Position numbers and translations under genes: made by a program. The notes below the pieces were generated by a model. That model was not told the origin of the DNA, made no database searches, and worked only from the letters and a program-made list of their open reading frames with translations. 64,000 bases of DNA from VRUE01 sp963805455 (GTDB lineage: Bacteria > Actinomycetota > Thermoleophilia > Solirubrobacterales > 70-9): NCBI GenBank assembly GCA_963805455.1, contig CAWDUJ010000006.1, forward strand, positions 62,001 to 126,000, in the 5' to 3' direction. Position 1 is the first letter of the stretch. Each line of letters opens with the position of its first letter. Shown here piece after piece: positions 32,675 through 41,454 of this stretch.

Positions 32675-34003
32675 ATGTCCCATTCCTCCGCCACGCCCTT
32701 CAGCGAGTGGCAGCCGAACGAGTCGAATTCGATCCCGGACCCCGCGACCAGGTCGCGGACCGTGCGGGAGACGAGAACGGTGCGTCCCTCGGCGAGAGCC
32801 GCGATCCGAGCCGCGACGTGGACCGCGATCCCGCCCACGTCCTCGCCGATCAGCTCGACCTCACCGGTGTGCATCCCGGCCCTGACCTCGATCCCGATCG
32901 AGGGCGTCTCGTCGACTATCGCCCGCGCGCACTCGACCGCACGGGTCGGACCGTCGAAGGTCGCCAGGAACCCGTCGCCCGTGGTCTTGATCTCACGGCC
33001 CCCGAACCTCTCGAGGTGGCGACGGACGAGGTCCTGATGGCGGCCCAGCAGGTCGCGCCAGCGACTGTCCCCAAGCTCGGTCGCGAGCCGGGTCGAGTCG
33101 ACGATGTCGGTGAACAGCACGGTCGCCAGGACGCGGTCGACCTTCGGGACCGGGCGGACGCCGGTCAGGAACTCCTCGATCTCATCGATCGCCTCCTCGG
33201 CGTTGTCAGGCCGGCCCAGAGCGAGTGGTCGATGCCATCGAGCTCGACGTAGCGGCTGCCCTCAATGTGCTCGGCGAGCCATCGCCCCGCCCGCACGTTC
33301 ACGGCCCGGTCGCCGCGGCGGTGCATGACCAGGGTCGGGGCCTGGATCAGGGGCAGGGCGCCACGGACGTCGAGTGTCGAGGAACATTTCGAACAGCAGT
33401 TTCACTTGTCATCGGGCTCGCCGCCTGGCGCTCGTAACGGGCGAAGAACTCGCGGACCTGGGGGTTGTCCGCCTCGCTCGGGGCGAAGATCTCGACCGTC
33501 GCTCCCTGCCCCCACATCGGCGCGATCAGCTGTTCCTGCGCTTCGGCGGCGGCGTCCCTTTCGGGCGCCCATGGGTAGTCCTCGTCCGCGGTCGAGCGGG
33601 CAACCGCGCCGACCAGCGCCATCGCCGAGACCCGCTCGGGGTAGGTCGCGGCGAACAGCATGCACATCGTCGCCCCCTCCGACATCCCGATCAGGGCAGC
33701 ACGCTCGGAGCCCGCCGCGTCCATCACCGCGCGGACGTCGTCCATCCGCTCCTCGAGGGTCGCCGCTCCCGGAACCGGGTCCGAGAGCCCGACGCCCCGG
33801 CGGTCGAAGAGGATCACCCGGGCGAACGAGTTGAGGCGCTCGACGAAACGCGTCTGGGCGGGACTGTCCCAGATCAGGTCGAGGTGGGAGATGAACGGGA
33901 AGGCGACGACCACGTCCATCGGGCCCTCGCCGACCACCTGGTAGGCGATGCCGATCTCGCCGCTTCGCGCGTATTCGGTCTGCGGTGGTGGCACTGCAAC
34001 CAA
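32629..34003 (-). pseudogene. Alpha/beta hydrolase-adenylate cyclase fusion, frameshifted
   Basis: Intact relatives are single proteins with an N-terminal alpha/beta hydrolase and a C-terminal class III cyclase. Here the hydrolase part (start 34003: YARSGEIGIAYQVVGEGPMD, ALIGMSEGATMCML) and the cyclase part (VLFTDIVDSTRLATELGDSR, KTTGDGFLATFDGP) are in different frames. Between 33430 and 33190 the recognisable sequence moves through three frames: AARYERQAASP-type sequence, then LLFEMFLD, then ALPLIQAPTLVMHRRGDRAV, then EEAIDEIEEFLTGVRPVP. At least three indels are needed. The cyclase metal-binding residues look intact, so a separate cyclase from 33120 could still be made. Confidence 0.85.
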
Positions 34004-34005
34004 GC

Positions 34006-34497
34006 CTACGGCGTGAACCCTGCTTCCTTCAGTACGCAGTGCCTGAATTCATAGGGAACGACGATCGCGTTCGCCCGCCGGGACCCGTTCGCCGTTCGAT
34101 TGATGAGCTTGCCGGCCCGGGCGTTTTCGCCATCGATCGCCGCCCTTCCCGCATCGCGGAGAAGCGCCGCCTGGTCGGAGACCCGGCCCAGCCATCTGGT
34201 CAGCTGCCGGGCGTCCGATTCGGGGCGGGGAATGGCGCGGAGCCTGGTGACAGCATGCCCGAGCACATTCGAGGCCCTGACGTACCGGCGCCCGCTGGCC
34301 CTCCGCGCGGCTTCTGGATCCACCATCGGCGTCCGGGTCCCGAATCCGATCTGCGACGTGGCCCTTGCGCTCGCGGCGCAGATCGTCTCCGCCTTCGACC
34401 GGAATTCAGCCTGCGGCCCATCCAGAGCGAGCACGCCCGAGGCAAAGACGAGGGCCCACACAACCAGGAGCGCGGCCGCCACTCCCGCGCGCCTCAC
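34006..34497 (-). CDS. Secreted protein of unknown function
   Basis: The 163-aa product has a signal peptide (RRAGVAAALLVVWALVFASG, cleavage near VLALDG). A mostly helical mature part follows, with AEFRSKAETICAASARATSQ near its start and FRHCVLKEAGFTP at the end. The two cysteines could form a disulfide. No domain is recognised. Its ATG overlaps the stop of the DUF480 gene (ATGA). It ends 3 bp before the start of the decayed hydrolase-cyclase gene, so the three may have formed one transcript. Confidence 0.7.
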   Translation of the reverse strand: MRRAGVAAALLVVWALVFASGVLALDGPQAEFRSKAETICAASARATSQIGFGTRTPMVDPEAARRASGRRYVRASNVLGHAVTRLRAIPRPESDARQLTRWLGRVSDQAALLRDAGRAAIDGENARAGKLINRTANGSRRANAIVVPYEFRHCVLKEAGFTP

Positions 34498-35141
34498 CCT
34501 CCCCCCAGTTCCGAGCGCAGGGTCTCGAGCTGCTCGCGGAGCTCGGCCAGCTCGCGCTCGACCCGCTCGAGGCGATCGGTCGCCGCGGGGCCGTTGTCCT
34601 CCTCCGGCGCCGGCGTCCTTGACGGCGCGGGCGACCCGGTCGGCGCCGTCGCCTCGGCCGAGCCGAGAAGCTGCTCATAGCGATCCTCCTTCTGGCCCGG
34701 CCGGCGCTCGTGCCGGGAGACCAGGCCGCGCCCGACCAGGCCGTCGAGGGTCTCGTGGACGAGGGACAGGTCCGCGAAGGAATGCAGGCGCTCGGTTCGC
34801 TGTTTCAGCTGGCCGGGGGTCTGCGGGCCGCGCAGCATCAGAACCGCCAGCAGCGAAACCTGGGCGCCGTCGACCCCGAGAGCCTCGTCGAGGAGGTGGC
34901 GGTACTTGCGGGCACGGCTGCCGGAACCGCTGGCGAGGCGCGTCCAGCCGCGCAGCGCGAGGTGCCGCAGCGCCCCGGCGACCGTCTCCTCGTCGTAGTC
35001 GACGACCGGGTCGCGGTTCGTCGACTGATTGCAGGCGAGGCGGAGGGCGTTGATCGAGAGCGGGTAGACGTCGGGGGTCGTTCGCTGCTTCTCGATCAGG
35101 CAACCGACCACGCGAATCTCGACTGCGTCGGGCTCGATCAT
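34494..35141 (-). CDS. YceH-family (DUF480) protein
   Basis: The 215-aa protein has the two winged-helix domains of the YceH family: IEPDAVEIRVVGCLIEKQRT, YPLSINALRLACNQSTNRDP and VSLLAVLMLRGPQTPGQLKQ. A Pro/Ala-rich linker leads to a C-terminal coiled coil (TDRLERVERELAELREQLET). The fold suggests DNA binding or a scaffold; the biochemical role is unknown. It starts 5 bp after the pyrE stop on the same strand. Confidence 0.92.
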   Translation of the reverse strand: MIEPDAVEIRVVGCLIEKQRTTPDVYPLSINALRLACNQSTNRDPVVDYDEETVAGALRHLALRGWTRLASGSGSRARKYRHLLDEALGVDGAQVSLLAVLMLRGPQTPGQLKQRTERLHSFADLSLVHETLDGLVGRGLVSRHERRPGQKEDRYEQLLGSAEATAPTGSPAPSRTPAPEEDNGPAATDRLERVERELAELREQLETLRSELGGG

Positions 35142-35146
35142 CGCTC

Positions 35147-35713
35147 TCAGTCCCGGTCGGGTCGGTCCGGGTAGAGCTCGTCGATCGTGACCAACGCCCG
35201 GTACGGGGCGTCGGCGGCCGCTTCGATCGCGGCGGCGCCGCCGGCAAGTCGGTCGACGGCAGCGAGAACCCCGGCGACCTCGAGCCCCTCCTCCCGGATC
35301 CGCCCGATCGCGTCGACGGTCGAGCCGCCGCTGGTGACCGTGTCCTCGACGACCAGGCAGCGGGTGCCGGGCCCGACCGGCCCCTCGACCCAGCGCTGGA
35401 GGCCATGCTCCTTGCGCTCCCCGCGGACGAAGAACCCGACCAGGCCCGCGCCCTCCTCGACCGCGATCGCCGCGCAGGCGAGGGGAATCGCCGCCGTTGC
35501 CGGGCCGCCGACGGCGGCGGCGCCGGCCTCGGCCGCGGCGGCCGCGATCAACTCGCCGGCGGCGTGGAAACCCGCCGGGCGAAGCAGGGCACGGCGCGCG
35601 TCGACGTAGTACTGGGCGACGGCGCCGCTCGACAGCGTCACCTCGCCGATCACCAGCGAGTGCTCGCGGAGCTCGGAGAGCAGGGTGCTCTTGGCGGCGT
35701 CGAGGTCGGGCAC
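35147..35713 (-). CDS. pyrE: Orotate phosphoribosyltransferase PyrE
   Basis: This enzyme makes orotidine 5'-phosphate from orotate and PRPP in pyrimidine synthesis. The 188-aa protein has the PRPP-binding loop RCLVVEDTVTSGGSTVDAI. Upstream it has the family patterns VTLSSGAVAQYYVDARRALL and AAVGGPATAAIPLACAAI. The catalytic flexible loop is represented by VRGERKEHG. No other pyrimidine genes are nearby. It leads a group with the DUF480 gene. Confidence 0.93.
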   Translation of the reverse strand: MPDLDAAKSTLLSELREHSLVIGEVTLSSGAVAQYYVDARRALLRPAGFHAAGELIAAAAAEAGAAAVGGPATAAIPLACAAIAVEEGAGLVGFFVRGERKEHGLQRWVEGPVGPGTRCLVVEDTVTSGGSTVDAIGRIREEGLEVAGVLAAVDRLAGGAAAIEAAADAPYRALVTIDELYPDRPDRD

Positions 35714-35737
35714 GCCTCGAATCCTACGGACGGAGCG

Positions 35738-36673
35738 TCAGCCGAGCGCCTCGTCGAAGCCCTGGCGCCAGCTCCGGTAGCGCGGCTCCCAGCCCAGCTC
35801 CCGCTTTGCGCGGGCGTTCGAGGCGCCTCGCAGCTCGACCGCGTTGAGGGCGATCGGTCCGGCGATCAGCTTCGCGAGCCAGAGCGGGACGTGCCGCGGC
35901 TTCTTCGCTCCGATCGCCTCGGCGTATGCCGGTACCCACTCGCGCTGCTGGACGGGCTCGTCGTCGACGACATTGAAGACGCCGGCCGCCTCGGTGGTGA
36001 TCGCGGCGAGGGTCGCGGTGGCGACGTCGTCGACGTGGATGAAGGAGAAGAGCCCGGTTCCCGGGCCGACGACCGGGAAGCGGCGGCGGCGGACCTCATC
36101 CGCCTGGCCGCGGTCGGCGGCGAAGCTGGTCCCCGGCCCATAGAACCAGCCGCAGCGGAGGACGACCCCATCGAGCCCATCGGCGCCCAGGACCTGCTGC
36201 TCGTGCTCATTCAGTGCGGCCACCGCGCGGCCGAACGGCTCCGGTGCACCGGTGGCGAGGGCCGCGTCCTCGTCCTTGATCCAATCGCCGCTCGGCTCGT
36301 AGAGGAAGGCGACGCTCTCGGCGACCAGCCGCCGCGCACCCGCCGCCCGCGCGGCCGCGATCAGGTTCCGGGTGCCCTCGGTCCGCAGCCGGTTCGTCGC
36401 CGCCAGCGGATCGTCCTTCGCCCTCGGCTCGATCACATCTGGCAGCGCGGTCAGCGCGTGGACGACGACCTCGGGCCGGGCCTCGCCGACCGCCCGAGCG
36501 AGGGCCTCCGCGTCGAGGGCGTCGCAGACCGCCGCCTGCGCGCCGGCTGCCCGGATGGTCTCGGCCCGCGCCTCGAATCGGGTTGTCCCCGTCACCTCGT
36601 GGCCGGCGGCGAGCAGCTCGCGGACGAGCGGGCGCCCCATCGCGCCGCTCGCCCCGGCGACGAAGACCTTCAA
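35738..36673 (-). CDS. NAD-dependent epimerase/dehydratase (extended SDR)
   Basis: The TTG start at 36673 overlaps the preceding stop (TTGA) and gives 311 aa. It begins with the Rossmann motif KVFVAGASGAMGRPLVREL. VAESVAFLYEPSGDW stands where the catalytic Ser/Tyr region lies, but the usual YxxxK is not obvious; GRAVAALNEHEQQVL occupies that position. A late IHVDDVATATLAAI matches the family. The missing YxxxK suggests an atypical SDR. The substrate is unknown. Confidence 0.85.
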   Translation of the reverse strand: MKVFVAGASGAMGRPLVRELLAAGHEVTGTTRFEARAETIRAAGAQAAVCDALDAEALARAVGEARPEVVVHALTALPDVIEPRAKDDPLAATNRLRTEGTRNLIAAARAAGARRLVAESVAFLYEPSGDWIKDEDAALATGAPEPFGRAVAALNEHEQQVLGADGLDGVVLRCGWFYGPGTSFAADRGQADEVRRRRFPVVGPGTGLFSFIHVDDVATATLAAITTEAAGVFNVVDDEPVQQREWVPAYAEAIGAKKPRHVPLWLAKLIAGPIALNAVELRGASNARAKRELGWEPRYRSWRQGFDEALG

Positions 36674-37071
36674 CCGTTCCCCGCCCGCTCCCCGTTGAGC
36701 CGTTCGGCGACCCGCGCCAGCCAGCATGCCCCGAGCGCGCCGGCGGCGATCAGGAGGGTGTCGGTCCAGCCCCGCGCCTCGCTCTTCGCCTCACCGGTGT
36801 CGAACAGGTGGTTGATCGCGTGGAACCCGTACCAGAGCGCCCCCAGCCAGAGCAGCGGCGCCCGCCAGGCGGGCCGCACGATCGAGATCGCGAGAGCGAC
36901 CCCGGCGGCGGCGTAGAAGGCCCCGACGTCTCCGACGTAGTGGGAGTTCTCGACTCCGTAGTGGCCGATCTGGTCGAAGAAGGTGTCCGGCGCGATCAGC
37001 GCCAGGAGACCGAAGCCGACATGCCAAACGGCGAGGATGGCGAGAACTGCTTGCATCGCCCGCTCGGTCAT
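36670..37071 (-). CDS. Four-helix membrane protein of unknown function
   Basis: The 133-aa protein has four predicted helices: VLAILAVWHVGFGLLALIAP, DVGAFYAAAGVALAISIV, LLWLGALWYGFHAINHLFDT and TLLIAAGALGACWLARV. Conserved-looking polar residues (His17, His73, His76) lie within or near helices. It resembles the DUF4345-type group of small membrane proteins, without certainty. It is upstream of and coupled to the SDR gene (TTGA overlap), so a joint role is possible. Confidence 0.75.
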   Translation of the reverse strand: MTERAMQAVLAILAVWHVGFGLLALIAPDTFFDQIGHYGVENSHYVGDVGAFYAAAGVALAISIVRPAWRAPLLWLGALWYGFHAINHLFDTGEAKSEARGWTDTLLIAAGALGACWLARVAERLNGERAGNG

Positions 37072-37139
37072 CGCGCCAAAGCCTACGGGGCCGGCACGCA
37101 GCGCTTACAGGTCCAGTCGCCCTCCCCGCGCCGGGCCAG

Positions 37140-38099
37140 TTAGAAGACGAAGATGCTTTCGCCGTAGTTGATCCGGTCGAAGATCTCGGGCTGGTCGGCG
37201 ATGAAGGTCCGGATGCACCCGTGGCTGGCCGGGTAGTCGGGGACCGATTCGTAGCCGTGGACGGCGTAGCCGCCGTAGAAGTAGAACGAGTAGTACATCC
37301 CCTCAGCGTTGTAGCCGGGTTCGGTCCTGATGAAGGTGAAATGCCCGGTCACGGTCGGGGTCGAGGGCTTGCCGGAGGAGACGGGGTAGACCCACTTCGC
37401 CTTGTCGCCTTCGGCGAAGACGAGGACCTGCTTGGAGAGCGGGGCCTCGAGGTGATGGCCGGCGGCGGGGTGGCGGACCTCGTATTCGCCGTGTCCGGCG
37501 AAGGCCCGCTTGACCAGGCCCTTGCCGGCACGCGAGCTGCGGGCCATGTCGTTGACTTTGCGGTAGGCGAGGACGCCGCGCGCGGTCTTGCCGCCGAAGC
37601 AGTGGCCACTGTTGGCGATGTAGCCAAGCTTCCGCATCGCCTTCTTGAAGCCGACGACGACGTCGCCGCACTGGCCCTGGTGCAGGGAGGGGAAGTTGAC
37701 CCGCCAGCTCTTGCGCGCGCTGCTGTCCCCGCCGAGCCGGGCGGTGGGGGCGTGGCGGGCGCTTGCCGCGTACTTCCCGGCCCCGTCGATCCGGATCCGG
37801 GCCCGGAAGGAGCCGCTGTCGCCCTTGGCCTTCTGCACCTTGACGCTCCTGTGCTCGATCCTCCTGCCGTTGAGGAAGAAGCTGACGTCGACCCTCTGGC
37901 CGGGGGCGTAGGGACTGACGGTCCCGATCACCGGGACCGTGCTCATCACCTGAGCCTTCCCTCCATGGAGGTGACCGATCGTGATCTTCACCTTCGCGTC
38001 GGGGACGGCGTCGACGGCGCCGTTCCTGTTGGCGGCGAGCGCGGCCGGGGCGGCGACGAGCGCCGCGACGAAGGCGATCAGCGGGATCAGGCGTTTCAT
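37140..38099 (-). CDS. L,D-transpeptidase, secreted
   Basis: ATG 38099 starts a signal peptide (MKRLIPLIAFVAALVAAPAA), giving 319 aa. An Ig-like region is followed by a possible peptidoglycan-binding segment (VVVGFKKAMRKLGYIANSGH, GGKTARGVLAYRKVN). The C-terminal YkuD domain ends with the active site YPASHGCIRTFIADQPEIFD and contains GGYAVHGYESV, including the conserved His-Gly. It forms 3-3 crosslinks in peptidoglycan. Its intact catalytic domain contrasts with the remnant at 18619. Confidence 0.93.
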   Translation of the reverse strand: MKRLIPLIAFVAALVAAPAALAANRNGAVDAVPDAKVKITIGHLHGGKAQVMSTVPVIGTVSPYAPGQRVDVSFFLNGRRIEHRSVKVQKAKGDSGSFRARIRIDGAGKYAASARHAPTARLGGDSSARKSWRVNFPSLHQGQCGDVVVGFKKAMRKLGYIANSGHCFGGKTARGVLAYRKVNDMARSSRAGKGLVKRAFAGHGEYEVRHPAAGHHLEAPLSKQVLVFAEGDKAKWVYPVSSGKPSTPTVTGHFTFIRTEPGYNAEGMYYSFYFYGGYAVHGYESVPDYPASHGCIRTFIADQPEIFDRINYGESIFVF

Positions 38100-38139
38100 C
38101 GGTGCGACATTCTGCCTCACCGGCCGGCCGTGCGTGGCA

Positions 38140-38832
38140 CTACTGGGCAAGAAGGGCGACGGTGTTGTTGAGCATGTGGATCATGATCCCGGGCCAGATC
38201 GAGCCCGTTTTCTCGTAAAGAAGGCAGAGGACGATGCCGAAGGCCATCAGCGGCGGCACCGCGCTGATGCCGGTCAGGGCGTGGAGTGCGCCGAAGATCA
38301 GGCCGCCGATCAGGGCCGCGACCGGGGTCGACAACTTCTCCCTGAGGCCGCCGTAGAGCATGCCCCTGAAGCAGACCTCCTCGCTGACCGGGGCGGCGAC
38401 GACGATCAGGAGGAACTGGACCGGGATGCTCCCGAACGATTCCGCGATGTCTTCCTGCTTGGGTTCGCCGATCAGGTTCGAGTAGAGGATCGCGACGATC
38501 AGGTAAGCGACGACGGCGACGAACATCCAGACGAAGGCCGACGGCACCTCGAAGCGCCTGACGCCAAGCCGGCGCAGCGCCTCCTGGAAGGCGACGCCGC
38601 CCCGCGCCGCCATCACGACCGGCACGATCAGGAAGCCGAACGCGGTCGCCAGCTGGATCACGGCGCTGGCGGTGCTGCTGAGGTCCCCTTCGTTGCTGGG
38701 GTTGTCGATCAGCAGCGCCGGTATCCCCAGGATCAGCCCGACGAAGAGCGCGAGGATGACGCCGAAGACGGCCGCCGCGGGACCCCAGTTCGAGTAGGGG
38801 AAGGCCGGTTTTGAGGGTAGGTTTGCCTCCAT
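38140..38832 (-). CDS. CPBP-family intramembrane metalloprotease
   Basis: ATG 38832 gives a 230-aa protein with about eight helices. The CPBP (Abi) motifs are all present: VVAAPVSEEVCFRGMLYGGL (EExxxR), IFGALHALTGI (FxxxH) and IMIHMLNNTVAL (HxxxN). These residues bind zinc or catalyse cleavage within the membrane in relatives such as Rce1. The substrate is unknown. Its start codon lies within the same CATG (38830-38833) as the divergent MscS-like gene. Confidence 0.9.
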   Translation of the reverse strand: MEANLPSKPAFPYSNWGPAAAVFGVILALFVGLILGIPALLIDNPSNEGDLSSTASAVIQLATAFGFLIVPVVMAARGGVAFQEALRRLGVRRFEVPSAFVWMFVAVVAYLIVAILYSNLIGEPKQEDIAESFGSIPVQFLLIVVAAPVSEEVCFRGMLYGGLREKLSTPVAALIGGLIFGALHALTGISAVPPLMAFGIVLCLLYEKTGSIWPGIMIHMLNNTVALLAQ

Positions 38833-39247
38833 GTCGCCGGCAGTCTCCCAGGTCTCGCGCTCGACAAAGACGCGCCTGCGCTTCCTGCGTCGGGTCCTGA
38901 TTCTGGTCGTCGTCCTCGTCGTCGTCGCCCTGGTGCTGGCCCAGTTCACCGAACTCCACCGGCTGGCGGCGGGGATCCTCGCCTCGACCGCGGTGGCGGC
39001 CGCGATCATCGGCCTCGCCGCCCAGCAGACGCTGGGCAATCTGATCGCCGGAATCCAGATCGCGATCTCGCAGCCGATCAAAATCGGCGACCGGATCACC
39101 TTCGAGGAGATCGAGGGCCGGGTGACCGACGTGACCCTCTCCTACACCTACCTCGACCCCGGCGACGAGAGCACCTTCGTGATCCCCAACTCGATGCTGC
39201 TCGAAGGGATCGTCCGCAACCACTCGAGCGGGGACACGCAGGTCTGA
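38831..39247 (+). CDS. Small MscS-family channel
   Basis: The 138-aa protein has one N-terminal helix (LRFLRRVLILVVVLVVVALV). The pore-lining TM3 and the start of the beta domain follow: AVAAAIIGLAAQQTLGNLIA, ISQPIKIGDRITF, DVTLSYTYLDPGDESTFVIP. It is short, missing most of the cytoplasmic vestibule. It may be a minimal mechanosensitive channel or a regulator. ATG 38831 overlaps the divergent CPBP start by two bases, and no later in-frame start would keep the first helix. Confidence 0.83.
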   Translation: MSPAVSQVSRSTKTRLRFLRRVLILVVVLVVVALVLAQFTELHRLAAGILASTAVAAAIIGLAAQQTLGNLIAGIQIAISQPIKIGDRITFEEIEGRVTDVTLSYTYLDPGDESTFVIPNSMLLEGIVRNHSSGDTQV

Positions 39248-39279
39248 CCGGCGCCTGAGTCGAAGTACCCTCTTCATCG

Positions 39280-41454
39280 ATGACGCAGCGCCAACGTCGC
39301 CGTAGCCGCCGTCGCGGCGGGGCCAGCAGCAAGATCCTCTTCGTCCTCGCGGCGGTCCTTGCCCTGGGCGTGGCTCTGACCGTCGGCGTCGCCTCCTGGG
39401 TGCTTGACGTCGCCGCCAAGGCGCCACCGCTCTCGGCCTGCAAGCCGATCGACCAGGGCGGCAACTCGGTCCTCTTCGCCGGCGACGGCAGCCGCCTCGG
39501 CTACATCGCCTCCGACGAGGCCCGGACGCCGGTCGCGATCAAGCGCGTCCCCGCCGACCTCAAGTACGCGACCGTCGCGATCGAGGACGAGCGTTTCTAC
39601 GAACACGACGGGATCGACTACGAGGGCGGCCTCCGGGCCCTGGTCCAGAACGTCGAGGCCGGAAAGATCGTCCAGGGCGGCTCCACGATCACGATGCAGC
39701 TGATGCGGAACCTCTGCATCACCGACCCGAAGCGGAATTTCGAACGCAAGATCCAGGAGGCGAAGCTGGCGATCGAGTACGAGAAGAAGTTCTCGAAGGA
39801 AGACATCCTCGGCAAGTACCTGAACGGGGCCTCCTACGGGACGATCAACGGCAGCACCGCGGTCGGGGTACAGGCAGCTTCGGAGATCTACTTCTCAAAG
39901 CCGGTCTGGAAGCTGACCCTCGAACAATCGGCGCTGCTCGCCGGCCTCCCGCAGGCGCCCTCGGACTACAACCCGATCCTCAACCCCAAGGGGGCCAAAG
40001 AACGCCGCAACGAGGTCCTCGGGAAAATGGCCGACCTCGGATACATCTCGAAACAGCGGGCGCTGGAGGGGGAGCAGAAGGGGCTCGGCCTGGAGCTCTC
40101 CGACACCTACTTCGAACGCCGCCAGCCCTACTTCTTCGACTACGTCGAGGACAAGCTGATCGAAAAGTACGGCGTCAACACGGTCCGCAAGGGCGGCCTC
40201 AAGGTCTACACGACGATCGACCCGAGGCTGCAGGAAGTCGGGCTGGAAGCGATGAACTCCGCCCTGCCCTACTCCGAAGACCCGGCCTCTGCATTGGTCT
40301 CGATCGAACCCGAGACCGGCCACATCAAGGCGATGGTCTCGAGCTCGAGCTACGACGTCAGCCAGTTCAACCTCGCCGCGCAGGGGCACCGGCAGCCGGG
40401 CTCGACCTTCAAGACCTTCGTCCTGACGACTGCGATCAAGCAGGGCGTCGACCCCTACTCGACCTACTACACCTCGAAACCGCTCGACCTCAACCTGCCG
40501 GAGTGGGGCCACTGGGAAGTCCACACCGCCGACGAGGGATACCAGGGGAGGATCAACCTCCAGCAGGCCACGGTCGCCTCCGACAACACCGTCTTCGCCC
40601 AGCTCGACCTCGACGTCGGCCCCGAGAACGTCGCCGAGACCGCGAAGTCGATGGGCATCGAAACCGAACTCGACGGGATCCCGGCGGAGGGGATCGGGGG
40701 CCTCCGGATCGGCGTCTCGCCGCTCGAGATGTCGGATGCGTACGCAACGCTCGCGGCGGGCGGCATACATCGCAACCCGACCGCGATCCGCCGGGTCGTC
40801 TTCCCCGACGGCCACGTCGACCGTCCCGAGCACCCCGACCCCAAGCGCGTCGTCTCCGAAGCGGTCGCCTACGAGGTGACCCGCCTGCTCCACGACAACA
40901 TCACCGGCGGCACCGGCACCGCGGCCTACACCGGCTGCGGCGGACAGGCAGGCAAGACCGGGACGACCGACCACTACACCGACGCCTGGTTCGCCGGCTA
41001 CCAGCCGAACCTCTCGACCGTGGTCTGGGTCGGGTACCCGCAGTCCAACGACATCGAAATGTCCAGCGTCCACGGGATCACGGCGTTCGGCGGGACCTTC
41101 CCGGCAGAAATCTGGAACGCGCTCTACTCGAACGGCGAAATCCCCTGTGAGGAATTCTCCGAACCCGAGACGCCGATCACCTGGGCGCCCTTCTATGGCC
41201 AGTACACGTCCTCCGCCGGCGCCGGCGCCGACTCCAGGCTCGGCGAAGGCAAAGGCGAAGGTACGGAAGGGATGAGGCCGGGCCAGAACGCGGTCGGCGG
41301 CTACAACCCCGACGCCTACGCCCCCGGTGTCGGACAGGAACCAACCCCGACCCCCGAACCCGCACCGACCCCCAGCCCGCCGAGCGGGGGCGGGGGCGGG
41401 GGCAGCGCCGGGATCGGCGGCGGAACTGAAACCGGCGGTGTAGGGGCTGGCTGA
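39280..41454 (+). CDS. Bifunctional penicillin-binding protein, class A
   Basis: The 724-aa protein has a basic N-terminus, one anchor helix (ILFVLAAVLALGVALTVGVA) and a GT51 domain with VAIEDERFYEHDGID and GGSTITMQLMRNL. A transpeptidase domain follows with PGSTFKTFVL (SxxK), ASDNTVFAQL (SxN) and QAGKTGTTDHYTDAWFAGYQ (KTG). It polymerises and crosslinks peptidoglycan outside the membrane. The tail of about 80 residues is rich in Gly, Pro and Glu (TPTPEPAPTPSPPSGG). An apparent CTG-started GT-C gene overlaps its end by eight bases. Confidence 0.96.
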   Translation: MTQRQRRRSRRRGGASSKILFVLAAVLALGVALTVGVASWVLDVAAKAPPLSACKPIDQGGNSVLFAGDGSRLGYIASDEARTPVAIKRVPADLKYATVAIEDERFYEHDGIDYEGGLRALVQNVEAGKIVQGGSTITMQLMRNLCITDPKRNFERKIQEAKLAIEYEKKFSKEDILGKYLNGASYGTINGSTAVGVQAASEIYFSKPVWKLTLEQSALLAGLPQAPSDYNPILNPKGAKERRNEVLGKMADLGYISKQRALEGEQKGLGLELSDTYFERRQPYFFDYVEDKLIEKYGVNTVRKGGLKVYTTIDPRLQEVGLEAMNSALPYSEDPASALVSIEPETGHIKAMVSSSSYDVSQFNLAAQGHRQPGSTFKTFVLTTAIKQGVDPYSTYYTSKPLDLNLPEWGHWEVHTADEGYQGRINLQQATVASDNTVFAQLDLDVGPENVAETAKSMGIETELDGIPAEGIGGLRIGVSPLEMSDAYATLAAGGIHRNPTAIRRVVFPDGHVDRPEHPDPKRVVSEAVAYEVTRLLHDNITGGTGTAAYTGCGGQAGKTGTTDHYTDAWFAGYQPNLSTVVWVGYPQSNDIEMSSVHGITAFGGTFPAEIWNALYSNGEIPCEEFSEPETPITWAPFYGQYTSSAGAGADSRLGEGKGEGTEGMRPGQNAVGGYNPDAYAPGVGQEPTPTPEPAPTPSPPSGGGGGGSAGIGGGTETGGVGAG

